From assembly GCF_040581485.1 (NCBI RefSeq), contig NC_090128.1, positions 28,364,931 to 28,428,930 on the forward strand: a stretch of 64,000 bases of DNA. Reading direction: 5' to 3'. This document shows, piece after piece, positions 1 to 12,413 of this stretch (its first letter is position 1; each line of letters opens with the position of its first letter). The notes below the pieces were generated by a model that ran no database searches, was not told where the DNA came from, and was given only the letters and a program-made list of their open reading frames with translations. Made by a program: the position numbers and the translations under genes. The DNA comes from Linepithema humile (taxonomy: Eukaryota > Arthropoda > Insecta > Hymenoptera > Formicidae).

Positions 1-2358
1 CTATATGCGTTGTGAGGCGTGGTTAATTTTAAACAACGGTTTGTATCGCACTTGATATCAATTTTTGCGAATAATATTTATTCTACTTATCTCAAAAATG
101 TTATTAGATAAAGCTTGAAACGCGATTTGAACGAAATATAACAGCGTGAAATGTAAAAGGATCTTTGCGGCTGCGGGACGCCGACCGCAAGAGTCACGGC
201 GATTTAATCAAGACGATGGAACTAATGAAAGTGGCACCCCTGTCCGATCCTATAATTTTCTTTCCGAGGCACGGCTTGACAGTCCGGAACGCTGTCTTTG
301 CTTGCAATTCAGCGCGGGTCCATCCCTCGCAATTGCGCGGCTAATATTTTCGTGCGCCTCGTGCATCGAATCTGGAATTAAATCGAACTCGAGCAATCGA
401 TCTTGCATGCTCTCTCGATCGGCACTCTATTTCGTAACGAGCTTCGTCAACTCGTCTGCTCGAACAAATCGTTATTGTTCTTATAGTTCAATTAATTATA
501 ACGTGACTTTGATTATTATTCTATAAATTTGAATTCTTTTATTTGTATGTTATTTTATCGAGTAACGTCTCTGCATTTCGCAGAAATAGCGCATGTTTTG
601 CACTATTACAAAATGAGATCGCAGTTGTTGTCAGTCCAATTTGATACGTGCAACGTTTCTTTTTGATGGCATCGCGCTGATTCATCTTTCGACAGGAAGA
701 CATGTATACTAGATCGAGAGCACGCACAATGTGAACGCGATACTCCAGCTTAATTCGAGATTAGAGACACTGAAACGATTATCCAACGCATTCGAGTTTC
801 AAAGATCTGAATCTAAGAAGGAAACGCGATTTATCACACGACAGGCTTGAAGAAACTTAATAATGTGAGTTTATTAAACCCAAGTCGGATTACGTTGGCT
901 TAAATGTTTATGCTTCTTTTTAAACATTATTCAGAATAAAATGCATAAATGCATAAATGCGAACGTATTCTATACGGAGAGTAGGCGAAACAAAATACGG
1001 GGAATTTCAAGGAGCGGCGGAAAAAATTGCGGAAGCGGATAGGCCGATCCTTCGAAACTATCCTTGACGACCATTAGTCTTCACTGTCGTGTTTTCCCTC
1101 GAACATTGTTGTTTCTTCGCAAATGACACTTCTTTCCGCGACTTTTTTTCATTCACTCTGATCCACTTTCGCCAGCCATGCTCGCCCATTTAATCTACGA
1201 CCGCGGCAAGAAAACTGCGGGAATTGTCGAAGATGCGGAACGAGGTTAGGTTCGACGTAGGCAAGAACCTCTCCGGGGATACGTATTATTGTTAGCGGGG
1301 AATTATCGTTCGTCGTGTTCGATTCTGTCTTGCGTCCCGGAAACGATCCTCGCGGCACGAAATTATTGGTGTCCCTTTGCGCGTCTTCGAAGAAACGATC
1401 GGACGACCCAATTCCCTCTGCCATGCCCACGTGGCGTGATTCTTGCAGCGAATAAAGGATCGAAGATCTCTATGCCAATTATGGCGTCCCGTTAGACTTT
1501 CTTGAGGGAAAGAGCCGAAGTTTTACAAAGGCGGAAACTGCATGGCGCCATGGATGGGTGGAGTTATTGTAAACTGTTTGTATAACAATAGAGCTGGAAA
1601 TTAATTTCAGAACTTTGGAATTATTCGGGCTCGCGCACATTGCGCATGTATTTCTCAGCCGATATTGAAAATTATTAGACTATGAAACGGGTAGAGTATT
1701 AGCTTCGCGCGGATTCTACAGATCTTTATTTTGCTAGATCTTTGATCGTACATTTCTCTGAGTTTTTAATTTCACAGATCTTCAAAGCCTCTCTCTTATT
1801 GATAATTATAAACAGCGGAAATAATTTGTGAATTTCTACTGTTTGTGCGCTGTAGAACTGCAGGCAATTACACAGTACATTTCTGATAAAGAGATGCTGC
1901 TACTGTTTATTGCAAATTTGAAAGTAGACGCAGCGGTGCGTCGTTTTGCTTCCTCTAAATGCGTGTGCTTTCATGGCATAATGTTCGCAAAGCGCGACAC
2001 TGAAATATGTTTCGTATTGATAACTAATCGTAACCTGAACACTCGCAGTTATTCGCGCGCTGTATTTATTCGCGATAGAAGCGCGAATGCATCGCACGTA
2101 TCGGCAGTGGCGGGCCGCACGCGCTTGTGGGCCTTCGTCATATCTGCACGTGTCCTGAATGCAGGTTGCGTCGGAGGAGAGAAATTTCGAGTATCAATTG
2201 CGGGCGCACACTACGCTCCAAACATATGGTTTATTGCAACAGGAACAGAGTGATTACGTAATGGACTTTGTTAATCACGGGCGGGTATTTGATTCCACCA
2301 GTCAGTCGAAATGTATTCCGATTGTGCGAATTTGATCGCAATGCACGCCTCATCGGTC
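1..2358. other. Non-coding stretch left of the mariner
   Basis: I see no supportable gene here. Open frames are short, overlap on both strands and lack codon bias, recognisable motifs or convincing splice boundaries. The segment alternates between AT-rich DNA and moderately GC-rich patches (about 1150-1500 and 1900-2200). It is probably intronic or intergenic. Only inspection by eye was possible, so a short exon could be missed. Confidence 0.5.
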
Positions 2359-2360
2359 TA

Positions 2361-2389
2361 CTAGGTGCGCAACTAAGTTTCCGGGTTTT
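2361..2389 (+). repeat. Left terminal inverted repeat of the mariner
   Basis: This 29-bp repeat begins CTAGGTGCGCAACTAAG and runs to the TTTT that follows GGG. It is the exact reverse complement of 3620-3648. In this family the terminal repeats are the binding sites of the transposase N-terminal helix-turn-helix domains. The TA at 2359-2360 immediately outside is the target-site duplication. Confidence 0.95.
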
Positions 2390-2533
2390 ACACATGGATG
2401 GCGCTAACGATACATGTAGTCGATATACATGTCTAAAGTTGTGTTTTTTTATTAACTTGGACATCTGTCAACAATAACCAGTCATAATACCAACAGATAT
2501 CGCAACGCAAAAATATTTTTTCTAACAAGAAAG

Positions 2534-3571
2534 ATGTCGAGTTTTGTGCCAAATAAACAGCATTTGCGGGAAGCTTTGCTTTTCTGCTTCAACTTGAAAC
2601 AAAATGCAGCTGAAGCACGTCGTTTGCTTGAAAAAGCCTACGGCGAACATGCACCATCGAAAACTACCTGTGAAGATTGGTTTAAACGCTTCAGAAGTGG
2701 CGATTTCGACACTGAGGACAAGGAGCGCTCCGGAAGACCAAAAACATTTGAGGACGCCGATCTGCAAACGTTATTGGATGAAGATGATACACAAACACAA
2801 GATCAACTTGCGGAGGCATTAAACATGACTCGCCAAGGTATTTCCAAACGTTTACATGCCATGGGAAAAATTCAAAAAGAAGGAAAATGGGTGCCGCATG
2901 AGTTGACTGAGAGACAGATGGAATATCGAAGAGCCACTTCCGAAATTTTGCTTTTGCGGCATGAAAGAAAGAGTTTCTTGCATCGAATTGTTACTGGCGA
3001 TGAGAAGTGGATATATTTCGAGAATCCCAAACGCAAAAAATCGTGGCTTTTACCTGGCGAAGCATCAACATCGACGGCACGGCCAAATCGCTTCGGAAAG
3101 AAGACAATGCTTTGCATTTGGTGGGACCAGAAAGGAATCGTGTACTATGAGCTGCTGAAACCGGGCGAAACTGTCAATGGGGATCGCTATCGACAACAAT
3201 TGATAAATTTGAACCATGCATTGCTCGAAAAACGGCCAGAATGGGACACGAGACACGAACGAGTGATATTGCAGCACGACAACGCTCCGTGCCATCGCAC
3301 TTCCATCGTCCAGGACACCATCAAAACGCTGAAATGGGATCTGCTACCGCACCCGCCGTATTCACCAGACCTGGCCCCTTCCGATTATCACTTGTTCCGG
3401 TCGATGGCGCATGGCTTGGCTGGGCTACACTTGGCCAATTTCGAAGAAGTGCGAAACTGGTTGGATGAATGGTTTCGATTCAAAGACGCATCGTTTTATC
3501 GTCGCGGTATTCATGTATTGCCAGAGAGATGGCAAAAATGTGTAGCTAGCGAGGGACGATACTTTGAATAA
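2534..3571 (+). CDS. Mariner transposase, 345 aa, apparently intact
   Basis: This transposase cuts and pastes the surrounding mariner by binding its inverted repeats and catalysing strand cleavage and joining in the nucleus. The N-terminal half (residues 1 to about 112) has the helix-turn-helix composition of mariner DNA-binding domains. The linker motif WVPHEL is at 119-124. The catalytic triad is D156 (in TGDEKW), D249 (in HDNAPCH) and D284 (in APSDYHLF). There are 34 residues between the last two, which is the D,D34D signature; YSPDLAP is at 276-282. The 345-residue length and the triad numbering match Mos1. The ATG at 2534 gives the family's usual N terminus (MSSFVPNK), and TAA ends the frame. 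There are no frameshifts or internal stops. One departure is HDNAPCH where many family members have HDNARPH or HDNAPSH. Confidence 0.96.
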   Translation: MSSFVPNKQHLREALLFCFNLKQNAAEARRLLEKAYGEHAPSKTTCEDWFKRFRSGDFDTEDKERSGRPKTFEDADLQTLLDEDDTQTQDQLAEALNMTRQGISKRLHAMGKIQKEGKWVPHELTERQMEYRRATSEILLLRHERKSFLHRIVTGDEKWIYFENPKRKKSWLLPGEASTSTARPNRFGKKTMLCIWWDQKGIVYYELLKPGETVNGDRYRQQLINLNHALLEKRPEWDTRHERVILQHDNAPCHRTSIVQDTIKTLKWDLLPHPPYSPDLAPSDYHLFRSMAHGLAGLHLANFEEVRNWLDEWFRFKDASFYRRGIHVLPERWQKCVASEGRYFE

Positions 3572-3619
3572 ATCGTTTTTTGTATTTCTCTTGAAATTTT
3601 CCATTTTGCATTGATAAAA

Positions 3620-3648
3620 AAAACCCGGAAACTTAGTTGCGCACCTAG
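3620..3648 (-). repeat. Right terminal inverted repeat of the mariner
   Basis: The 29 bp are the exact reverse complement of 2361-2389, starting in the A-run after the transposase gene and ending CACCTAG. TA at 3649-3650 is the second copy of the target duplication. The non-coding stretch between the transposase stop and this repeat is about 48 bp, short as in other mariners. Confidence 0.95.
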
Positions 3649-3650
3649 TA

Positions 3651-6600
3651 ACTATAGTTTCATACGCGATGATTCCTCGGATTATTTTGAACTTTATAGA
3701 CTGCAAGCGCATCTGCGCGATGCAATTGGAACGTCGTCACGGCCGCTTTCAGCAGATCGGAAAGATTGCATTGCGAAATTCGCGGAAAGCAATTGTGACA
3801 CGTCGCACGGCGGGAAATGAGACGCCGTTTCGTCGTTGATTGCTATTAAAACGCGCGAATTACGGCGTCATTAAGGCGCGCGCTGCTGTCTCCTCGTTGG
3901 ACAATCGCGGGAGAAAGCATGGAAGTGACGTAATTTGTGACGCGTCAATCTGACTTTCCGTTGTGCGAGAAGCGGAAAGGATTGTCTTTCACGGAAAGTT
4001 GATCCTAACGACCCACGTTTAGGGTATCGTTCAGCGCGGAAACGTTTTTCTTCGAACAAAGAGCTCTTTGAAAAAAATCTTTAATGCGTCATTAGCTTAG
4101 TCTGCTAACATTCCTTCGAGAGAATAAATCCACTTTATGCGAGATTAAAATTCGAGATCATATAATGTGAATTACATAAATAGTTGAAAGGTAAATAACT
4201 TTCCCTATAATTTATTGATCATTTCTTTTATACACATATTTAACTTTTTGTCGATTAAAATTAACATTAATTATCAATCTACCTTCTGTCTATGTCGTTA
4301 AGTGATTAATGCAACATTAATATTTCATTAGCACAACTCTCATATTATTATGAATAATTAATACTTTACGCAAAGCGATAATAAAGTTGACAAAAAATGT
4401 GCCACGCATAAATTCTTTAATTAGATACATCGTTTAGTTTTCTGTAGATGAATCTAGGTAGGTTTCCAAGTTGCGAGCACAAAATAGATTTATAATTAGT
4501 GCACAAGATCATGTTTGGACTAGTGTATTTAGAATTCCCGTCACGTCTAGCAAATATCTTTTTCTTCATCTTGTGCTATGAATCATAATATTCTTTCGAG
4601 GTTAATCTTTCGAGGTTATTCTTTTGACTCTGAAATAACGGTTTGGCGACTAGCCATTGTTCTCCTAATTTTCGTCACTATCTAATGTCTCTTTCGCCAC
4701 GTTAGCGCCACGTAGCGCGCATTATTTTGCATTTTATATCTCATTGCATATTTAATGAGCAACATATAATATATACATATATTTATATATTTTCGAAATT
4801 TTGCATAGAGGATTTTTAGGATTTTAATAACATTTCAGAGTATATTTTAGAGAGAAAAGCTTTACATAAAATATATTGATTTATATTTAGCTACCATAAA
4901 AGTGAGACTTTCTGTAGATTCTACGGCTTTTATTTACGTCGTTTTTATTTAGAGATATCCTTTTACGAAACAGTTGCGCACGTGTGATAATCGATGTGAC
5001 ACAATTTTATGTGAGTAACGAATGATAAGCAATCTCTGTCAATCAATGCCTGTCCTTGACGCTCGATGGTGCGGTGCCGTTTGTATCTAGCAAAGCCAGC
5101 TAGTGAACCTGACATATTAGTCTCCATAAGGGAACATCGATCGTCGTTTGAGTGACTTGAGTACACCAAGCACGCACGCGGAAGATCGAGGCGTAAGAAG
5201 CGTAGCTTCGCTCGTACGTACATCGAGTATGTATTGAGTGGCTCAATGGTAAAAGCTTTATCGAAGAAAATTCTTCTTCGTGATATTATTTATACCTGCT
5301 ATTGTCAGAAATGTTTTATATTACATTATCAATCAACTTATCAATCAAATTATCAAACGAAGCAAGAAAAATAAGAAAAAAGTACAAGTACGTATTTACG
5401 ACTCACATAAATTCTGATAGTACTCTCTATTAGCTTGATTGTTAGGAATTACGACGATTGAGACGAATAGTTTCACATTTTGCTGAAAAAAAGGAAAAGA
5501 GAAGAAACAATGGGAAAACAGATTCTTCACGATTTACAGTAATTGCGATCGACAAGTTAAGGCAGAATTTAAAAGACGCAATTAAAGCTACACTCTCTGA
5601 TTGAAATATATGATCAAGATTTCGCAAGTGCAAATTAATTTAATGTCACACATATCATCAAGTGATATCATCACTAATAGCTATCATTTTTTAATAATTT
5701 TATGACTATTAGTAGAAAGCAATCATAATATATGCTAACGAGTCATAATGATTTTATAATGATTGCTAATTTCGTCATCGAGGAAATATAGGAGTGCTAT
5801 ATTTTTTTTATTGTCGCTGACGATTGACCGTGATTTCTAAATTACTTCGTAAAGCGTTGCGATAAAATCTGATGGCTCCGTTTATCCGCGAACGGATGCC
5901 GCCCGGCGAGATGACGCGCATCTTCGATGCGTAGCAACTGGAAAAAGTGACCCAATATAAACGAACGGGGAAGCGTGGACTAACGGAGCGGCCGTTAGAT
6001 GTAACGAGTATCATTTTCCAGCGTTTTCGAGACTCGATCGCGCTGTCTGACGTCTCCTGGATATTTTATCTGATTCTTAATTTTACATGGCCCAGATTTG
6101 TATAACAAGAGCTATTGACAACGCACTGGTACATGTTAAAGGTATTACGATGTAAAAATAAAAAATGCGATAGAAAGAAAGTATGAATAATGGCAAGTTT
6201 CCGCATAGATTGCTGGGAATAGTTTACGCGTTCTTTTTTCTTTTCTTCTTTTAATAGGCTATAATTTGTGTGATTCATGTGTTTTGTTAATTTATAGTAG
6301 GAAACTCTTGTAAAATGTATGTATTTTTGCAACATAATGGTATTTAATTTCTAAATTATTATTTTGATGTTACGAGACTTGATAATTATATCTAAACCCT
6401 ATTTTTGCCGAGTTAAAGTTTGCTTAAAATTAACTGAGAAATATGATTGTTAATGTTTTTACTTTCTTGAAACTTAAACTTCGTGTAAATCTTTAGTTAC
6501 GTCTATCATTGAATTCTCTTTGAAAGAAATTCACTTCAATGCTCTCAAGAAATCTATTATTCTCAATTGATACTATAAATGGATATTTAGTGTATTACAA

Positions 6601-7075
6601 TCGATTAACATAAAAGATACATAATAAGGTACTGCGATATGTTTACGGAAATGCTTCATCGTGCGCACGGCAGTTTTGGTGCACTTTCGTGCGGCATTTT
6701 CCAGCGATAAAAACGGCCTTGCCGCAAATCGCCGTAAACCGCAACAGGAGCCGGTTTCTTCCGTGCAGCCACGATATTCTTACAATGCGATTCCGCACTC
6801 GCCTGGGTCGATCGCCACCCACATTTACGATTTATACGCACGAATTGTCGGTCGCGGAAATGGACCATGGATGATGCGCAGTTTTATTTTACCTCGAAGA
6901 GAAACTGCTTATGCGATAATAAACATTTTTTTATAATAGTAGTGAAAAGTTTAATAAGATAGTTTAACGATGTAATTATGGAGCAGCGGATAGCGTTAAA
7001 GAATAATTAAATTCGGTGAAAGGCTAAATGTGATTTAAACCTTGCAAAGAAGTGCTTACGAAGAGAGAAAAGGAG
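3651..7075. other. Non-coding AT-rich stretch
   Basis: No gene can be supported. Long AT-rich tracts (for example 4140-4500, 4740-4900 and 5640-5800) are interspersed with short open frames that lack codon bias. About 6660-6870 is locally GC-richer, with overlapping frames on both strands and no start or splice context that favours one of them. Confidence 0.5.
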
Positions 7076-7104
7076 AATCAGTATTCGTTCTCCGAATACT
7101 GATT
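7076..7104. repeat. Perfect 12-bp inverted repeat with 5-nt loop
   Basis: AATCAGTATTCG (7076-7087) and CGAATACTGATT (7093-7104) are exact reverse complements separated by TTCTC. On RNA or single-stranded DNA this forms a compact hairpin. No associated gene or element end is visible, so its role is unknown. Confidence 0.7.
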
Positions 7105-7599
7105 GCGGAGACTATTCTATGCTCCCGTAACTAAATTTATAATCTCCTTTTATAGACGGTTTCCAAGCCGACTAATTGCGCGGATTATGACCCAGAAAAT
7201 GGCTGCAGCCAAAGCTATTTTAATGGTCGACTAACTTCCGACGCCGTGAGACATTCGTGCATTTACGTAACATTGCACAGCCGGAAGAAATCATGCGAAA
7301 ATTATGATAATTTTCATAAATATAAAACTCAGCTTTATATTGAATGAAATTTATCTATTGTCAATTAAATCTTCCAGAAGTCTTATTATATAGCAGTTTT
7401 ATTGGTGAAACACTTTAATCATTATCTATCGTGAAACTGCGATCAATATTAAGCACATGAATGCGGCTTTCACAGCCGCAAAGACATCCGCAGATGCTGC
7501 AATGTGTCTTTTATTTTTTTTTCCCTCCGAATTATAATTCGTTGCAGACATAAACGGCTAAAGATCGTAACCCGTACACATGCGCGGAAGTAAAGCGAG

Positions 7600-8827
7600 C
7601 TTTTCCTCGCAGACGGGGATTCTGTTACAAATAAAAGAAAAATGCATCTCTTCTGGCGCGGAAAATGCGTCTGTCTCCTCCCGCTCTGCATCACCGTGCT
7701 CTCTCGGCCGTTTCCGGCGTCTCTCGGCGTCGCTCGTGAAACGCGCCGAGACCCACTCAGTCGAACGCTGACCGTCGTGTACGTAAGATCGTTCGCGAGA
7801 GACCTCGGTGTCAGACACGCAGCCACGAGTTTGCGGTCCAGCTGTTAAACCAGCCGTCAAATTGACGACCCACCACGCGTCTTGCAAAAGTCGCGCGATT
7901 TTTCTCATCGAAACAAGATCGCGTCACTCGGTGATCATCGGATAGACGCCGGTCGCGATTGATTCGCCGACCGACTCGACGCGAGGAGGCTGTCAACTCC
8001 CACTTGGAATTGCTCGAGGACTATTGGAACAAATAGCGTCATCGGGACGGCGAGGGCGGAATTAATTAGTATCTCGCGCGCTGCGTAAATAGCGAGGGGC
8101 CGCGTCGATGACGACGGTGTCGACACGTTCGTTTGCGGCGTACAAACATTACACAGCTGACAGTCATCGGCGGGACGCGAGAAGGTCGGAGCCGCCTGTT
8201 ACACCTGTCACTTTCCCGCGAGCTGTCAAGTCGGAGCTGAGTCGCGTGTCCCGCTTGCGCGTCATCGCAAGGCGAACGGCTTAAATTTGTGGAATCCTCC
8301 TGCGGTGGTGTCGAGATCCCACGAAAGAGACTTCTTGCTCGAGTACAAGGGTGCGCCGGCCTCTAAACGAATTCAACGAGCGAGCCTGTTCGGTCAATTC
8401 GTACCACTTCACACGGCGTCGCGAGGAGATTGGCTAACGCTCCCCTCCTCCCTCCTCAGTTTTTCTCAGTCGTCGCCGCGCACGTCGAAAGTTGACTGAC
8501 CGATGTGACTCACGAGATAACGAGTCATTCTTAAGTCGTGATCGACGCGCCGTGCGATCATTCCTCGTGGTTTCATCGCGTCACCGCCGACAAAACATCG
8601 TCGAGATCTCATTATTAACACATCACCGATCGCATCTTGCGACAACTCGGAATTAAATTACGGAAGAAAGCCTTGACTTTGAAACGCTGTGAATCGCTGG
8701 CCCGTGTTGTTATTAATCGAATCAAGATCAATCTAAAGTCGGAAGAATCACGAGAGCGTGATTGAATCGTCATTGATATTTCGAATTGAATGTGGATTAA
8801 TTGAGCTTCGACGGAAGGATCTCTTAA
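7600..8827 (+). promoter_or_regulatory. GC-rich promoter/5'UTR-like island upstream of the 9-kb exon
   Basis: The sequence changes abruptly from AT-rich DNA to a GC- and CpG-rich island running into the coding-like block at 8828-9317. It contains insect initiator-like TCAGT elements, for example around 7756 and 8466-8470, but no consensus TATA box or DPE at the right spacing. Open frames on both strands lack consistent codon bias. The best reading is a promoter and/or 5' untranslated region of the gene whose first coding exon ends at 9317. This is composition plus position, so the exact start site is unknown. Confidence 0.4.
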
Positions 8828-9115
8828 GATGAAAGAAGACGGGTCTTTTTAAGAGAGCCGCTGTGTCAAACGTCTCTCCGCTCCTCGAGAAAATCGAGCG
8901 ATTTTAACGCGCGCCAGTTTTATCACGACGTCAGAATTAAGTGCCCGAAGACGGGGGTTGTCAGAAGAGGCGGTCACGTGCCACCTGTTACGAGCCGATC
9001 TGCGGTGCGGAAGAGTCGCGGGGTTCCGTCGCGGATCAGCGTGTCGGGCATCAGGCAGTCGCAGGAGAATGCGACTCCGCGCGACGACGCGGTCCTGGCC
9101 GATCCTGGTGGTAGA

Positions 9116-9317
9116 ATGTTGACGGCCCGATCGGGGCCTCTCGGGCTCGGCGTGCCGCGAACCCTGGGGCCCGCGGAGGGGAGCGATCACCTCTTCTTGC
9201 TGCCGGAACGTGCGCTCGTCATGGACAGCACCCACTTGCGACAGGACCTGGCCGGTCTGGATTTTAACCTGCACCTGAACCTACTGCACACCGCGCCCCG
9301 CGGCAACGTCTGGCTAT
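9116..9317 (+). CDS. Candidate first coding exon, 67 codons, function unknown
   Basis: From the ATG at 9116 the frame starts MLTARSGPLGLG and ends PRGNVWL, then meets a donor, CTAT|GTGAGT, that leaves phase 1. Third codon positions are overwhelmingly G or C, unlike the other two frames, which is the main evidence that it is translated. The same frame stays open upstream to 8828 without another ATG. The exon could therefore begin at an acceptor (for example TTGTCAG ending near 8964) and be longer. It is rich in Leu and Gly, with no signal peptide or known motif that I recognise. If the donor is not used, the frame stops at 9344-9346. Confidence 0.5.
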
Positions 9318-9346
9318 GTGAGTTATTGACCGGTGTTAACTCTTAA

Positions 9347-12300
9347 AGTGCGATCGTCCTTTCGATATTTTCGTCCTCGCTGAATCGACTTTGCTCAGTT
9401 CTCTCCCGTTTGAAGAGACGGTTCTGTGCGCTTTATGATAATGCAATAAGCGGCTTCTACTCATCGTGATTATGTGAGAAGATGCAATGCTCTGGCGAAT
9501 TGCCGAGTAGAATGAAATGTGTAGGTCGGCGAGAATAAAACTGAAAAAAGGACTGCTCTTAATTTTTAATACAGGCCATTAAAGACGCGGACTTGGCACG
9601 GTAAGCGCTTGCAGGATGTTTCGGAATAGCGTCCAAGATCTTTGATGAATAGATTCGAAAAGTTTGCTTCGGGAATAGATAGGGAGTAGAATTTTATTCT
9701 AAACTGTATTTTCAGTTTTAATTCCGCAAATTCCGATTCTAATTTCACCAATGTGATGTTGTTTAGTGTCGTTCGTGCATATTGCATGGATAGTTTCTAT
9801 ATTCGTATCTCTGTTATCCAGATTGGCAGGTATTAGTCCGGATTACTTGGGATATTATTTAGGATGTTAACACGAGAATTCAAATTCTCGTAATCAGGGA
9901 TAATCCCGATATCTAAAATTGCAGTTAATACAGACAAATGTAGATATCTGTATATTACCGGAAATCGTTAGTAATAGCAGGTTATTATGTTCAGGCAAAG
10001 ATTCCTGAATATCCAAGTAATGGTTGAAACACCCATTAATTTTTCTACGCGAATAGAGAAATTGTCTCAAATGACAGTCTCGCGCATTATAATGATTCCT
10101 TGCAAAGTAATTTTTCAGGAATTTTTCAGGAATTTCGATGTTTCTTCCAATGAATACTCGATTTTCTAAGAATTTTGAGATAAGCCGTACTTAGATAACA
10201 CGCGAGATCTCTCATATCTCAGTATATTGACAGCACTAATTACTTTTCTCTTAAAAGATTAGCAAGTTCGGAGGATTGAATAAGACAAACGAGTATGATG
10301 ATTGACACTAAAATATTATCTAAAGTGTGTGTTGTGTAAATGTCATCTTTGTCGTCGGATATCCACGCTTTCTGCCGTGCGAAAGCGAATTGCGCAAGCG
10401 AAGCTTCGCGTCGGCAATAAAATGCAAAATATTCTCGTATTTCTCGGTACCTTTAATATCTGCCGAAGGTGTTGGAGATGTAGAAACAAGACGTATTGTA
10501 AACGTATAGCTTTTCTTTCACAACCTCTCGCGTGCAAAGCGGTAATAGGCCCGATAGCCCGCGGCGTTTCGACAATAGGCTCTTCCTCGAAAAGCCGTGA
10601 TGCCGAATTGCTCTCGCGAGATCGTCGGATGTTACTCTCAGCGGGATTTTGCAGAGCGAAATTGCGAGAGGAGAAAAATGGAGTGGAATTACAGCAGCCG
10701 GTTTGCTCGTAATTTTTTCGTTGCGAAAGTCGCCGTAAGAGACAGGAGGGAAAATAAAATAAATTAGAATAGCGCGTAAAGAAAGTGTTTTGTACATAGT
10801 CGGACGAAAGAAGCCTAGCTCCAAAACTCCGAGGTCTGAAAAGAGGTATAAGAAAATACACGGAGAGAGAGTTAACGGGTGCGCCGCGAAATTAACGCCG
10901 CTGTATCGCCAATTAAATGCTTTTTTTGCGCTGGTAGAAACGTACAATTCGCGTTCGTAAGAGAACGATTATAATGCTCCGTCATCGCGCATTGATTTAT
11001 GAGCGTGCCAGCGTGCGACGAGGAACGACCGTTAATTTGGCGGATGAAAATTTAATTAATGCGATTTGGTACGTTTGTCTTTGCCGTTGTAACCGTTGTG
11101 CGAAATCGCGAATAATTTTTTTCTCCCAGACGTATTTATAAGACGCGAATGTGTCCATTAATCTTCACGGTGTCTGGTAATTATTGCAAAGTATCATTTC
11201 CCTCGCAACTGGCGATAATTGGAGCGGGCTAAAAGAAATAATTAACATACTAACATAGTGGAACGCGCTCAGTTTAAGCTACTGTGTCGAGCCGGGCTCT
11301 TCTCCTCGCGCGCATTTTTTCTGGGTACGCTCGCAAAGTTATTTTACGAGCGCGTTAACGGTAAAATTATTCGTTCTAGTTGCGGAAAGCTTTCCGCAAG
11401 AAAACTTTTTGACGTGATTTTATCACAGGAATATATACAAATTTTAATTTATCTGGGGGATAGAAAGTTTCATATTTCCCAAAAGGCGGAAATTACTTGC
11501 CGAGTGACAATTTCCTCTTATCTGCCGAGCAACGAAAGAAGTTGTTTTTAACTCGTTAAGTGACAAAGAAGCAACTGTCATATTGTAAATACTGATGAAC
11601 GGAGAATCGTAAACTCACCGACAGTGATCCTGTAGTAATGTCTCTTGAAAACATTAATTTTATCCGATCCTTGCTGTCCTAGTAAAAACCTAAACGAATT
11701 TCTACAGCGAGTTTCGAAACCTCGTACTTTTAGCTTGCCGTAAAAGTTCAGTAAATCCGTTTTTCTTGCAAACATACTGCTGTGCGCGCAAATAAATTTC
11801 TGAGGCTCTACCGCTTTCTCTTGATAATATTTTTATTTTTAGTTACACATAAAAATTTAAATATATTAACCAATAAAACAGACACTTTATGGTTATGTTT
11901 ACTTACAGATTATGAAAATAATTATCTGCATTTTTACGCGAAGCTAAGTAATGTTAATCAAATTTTTCATGTGTAAAACGATTACTTTTATAATAACTAT
12001 AATTAATTATAATAGTACGGCGAATGATGCTATATCGCTGAAGATTTCATTATGAAATCATGGCTATACTATCCTATTATATTAACGGCTTATTCCATAT
12101 TTGATACTTACTGCCGAGCGCGAAATGATGCGTGACGCGTGTAATGCTCAGAAATTCGTGCAAAATATCAGCCCGACGATCGCGTGGAAGTCGTCGCATC
12201 CTCGATTGAACGTTAATAGAAGCTAGTACTAAGCTAGGGGGTAGCGTTATCGTATCCTTTCTCGCGCTGCGCGCGATTACAGAAAGTCGACAAAAAGATC
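9347..12300. other. Non-coding stretch, putative start of a long intron
   Basis: Downstream of the GTGAGT donor I see no further supportable gene. The ORF-rich patch around 10300-10950 has overlapping frames on both strands with no dominant codon bias. A short near-tandem of TTTTTCAGGAA occurs near 10112-10135. A 20-bp palindrome at 9872-9891 is listed separately. Confidence 0.45.
9872..9891. repeat. 20-bp near-perfect palindrome
   Basis: ACGAGAATT and AATTCTCGT flank a two-base centre (CA), so the site reads almost identically on both strands. A weaker inverted pair (TAATACAGA and TCTGTATATTA) follows at about 9926-9956. Both may be remnants of a short foldback element, but no boundaries are clear. 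Confidence 0.5.
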
Positions 12301-12413
12301 GTTATATTTATCAGTGGTTGGCGTACCGTGTTATTACGGTTTTTGCGACAGCGCGGTTAATTCACGGTGCTATTGCCCATATTTGTGTGCGAAGCTCGTA
12401 ATCGCGCAGGAGG

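Larger units (their letters stand above)
2361..3648 (+). mobile_element. Full-length mariner transposon, Mos1-like (mauritiana subfamily)
   Basis: This is a 1288-bp Tc1/mariner-superfamily DNA transposon. It is bounded by 29-bp inverted repeats that match base for base (2361-2389 and 3620-3648). A TA target duplication flanks it at 2359-2360 and 3649-3650, as expected for mariner insertion. It carries one uninterrupted transposase ORF reading left to right. The size is close to the roughly 1.29 kb of Mos1, so nothing appears to be deleted. Identical repeats and an open frame suggest a recent, possibly still functional insertion, but activity cannot be read from sequence. It sits in otherwise non-coding DNA. 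Confidence 0.97.

Noticed and set aside
10343..10861. 172-codon minus-strand frame
   Set aside because: Another minus-strand frame and a plus-strand frame of similar length overlap it, with no bias in any. It looks like chance openness.
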